Below are positions 11,436 to 11,646 of a stretch of 11,646 nucleotides of DNA, one piece after another. Made by a program: the position numbers and the translations under genes. Each line of letters begins with the position of its first letter. The first letter of the stretch is position 1. This stretch comes from Candidatus Brockarchaeota archaeon (GTDB taxonomy: Archaea > Thermoproteota > EX4484-205 > DTQO01). A model generated the notes under the pieces. That model was not told the DNA's origin. It did not search any database and worked only from the letters and a program-made list of their open reading frames with translations. Where the stretch lies: the NCBI GenBank assembly GCA_017601265.1, contig JAFNJA010000059.1, forward strand, positions 1 through 11,646. Reading direction: 5' to 3'.

Positions 11436-11646
11436 ATGCCCCTCGGAAGGGATGTCCTAAACATCGACGCCCAAGCCATGGAGCAACGGATCCGGAGCTT
11501 CGTCAAGAATGCCGTTTCGGAATCAAAAACCAAAGGGCTCGTTTTGGGACTGAGTGGAGGCGTAGACAGCTGCGTAGCGGCTCTCCTGTGCGCCAAAGCC
11601 ATTCGGTCGGATGACGTTCTCGCGCTGCTTCTGCCGACGAGTTCCA
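11436..11646 (+). CDS. nadE: NAD+ synthase, ammonia-dependent type (5' part only)
   Basis: The first 70 codons of NadE, cut by the right edge. NadE amidates nicotinic acid adenine dinucleotide to NAD+ using ATP. The visible part has a leading helix (IDAQAMEQRIRSFVKNAVSES), then LVLGLSGGVDSCVAALL with the ATP-pyrophosphatase P-loop SGGVDS at 40-45, and VLALLLPTSS, corresponding to the conserved lpLPs strand of NAD synthases. There is no N-terminal glutaminase (nitrilase) domain, so free ammonia or a separate glutaminase would be the nitrogen source, as usual in archaea. GGTGG lies six bases before the ATG. It is divergent from the CMP-kinase-like gene. Confidence 0.9.
   Translation, partial: MPLGRDVLNIDAQAMEQRIRSFVKNAVSESKTKGLVLGLSGGVDSCVAALLCAKAIRSDDVLALLLPTSS

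Noticed and set aside
1..11646. CRISPR array, tRNA or rRNA gene, insertion sequence, integrase or attachment site.
   Set aside because: No regularly spaced repeats, tRNA T-loop signatures, transposase-like frames or flanking inverted repeats with target duplications were found on reading both strands.

Overview
The window looks archaeal. Coding genes are preceded by TATA-like A/T boxes placed about 25-50 bases before the start codon, leaders are absent or short, and GTG or TTG starts are common. The gene set agrees: an Orc1/Cdc6 initiator, an archaeal Ser-His-Asp signal peptidase, CofD of coenzyme F420 synthesis, a homocitrate synthase with a C-terminal RAM domain, an ammonia-type NAD synthase and a VAT/CDC48-N-like small protein. 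The RAM-fused homocitrate synthase is known from Sulfolobus LysS, so a Thermoproteota (TACK) relative is my best guess, but lineage cannot be fixed from this window. Overall G+C is moderately high. I see no tRNA, rRNA, CRISPR array, insertion sequence or phage gene; this reads as ordinary chromosomal backbone, densely packed with short gaps and no gene-free stretch above 300 bases.

Layout from left to right. Positions 1-2894 run on the minus strand: cdc6, then an ArsR-type regulator overlapping it by four bases (GTGA), then after a 122-base gap nfnA and nfnB (cut by the window edge), which together encode the electron-bifurcating NADH-dependent ferredoxin:NADP oxidoreductase. A 109-base divergent promoter region separates cdc6 from a plus-strand pair, an MtnA-family sugar-phosphate isomerase and an 81-residue SWIM zinc-finger protein. 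This pair converges on cofD (minus strand). A 207-base region that fires both ways and carries a strong hairpin leads to a plus-strand trio: a small lysine-rich protein of unknown function, a membrane protein with two anchors and a probable glycosylated outer domain, and type I signal peptidase. The glucosamine-6-phosphate deaminase gene follows with its own promoter, converging on a YbaK-type aminoacyl-tRNA deacylase gene. Next come a 77-residue helical protein of unknown function and the homocitrate synthase gene (plus), which converges on a minus-strand pair: a CMP-kinase-like protein and a stand-alone CDC48/VAT-N-like double-psi barrel. The window ends in the first 70 codons of nadE.

The metabolic genes touch redox balance (NfnAB, NadE, CofD), amino-sugar turnover (NagB), lysine synthesis by the alpha-aminoadipate route (LysS) and sugar-phosphate isomerisation. 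They do not form one pathway cluster. The parts most worth a second look are the signal peptidase trio, the cdc6 gene with altered ATPase motifs and a coupled regulator, the divergent MtnA-like enzyme with an insertion, the stand-alone VAT-N-like barrel, and several promoter-proximal inverted repeats. I found no convincing wholly new multi-gene system; the signal peptidase trio is the best candidate.
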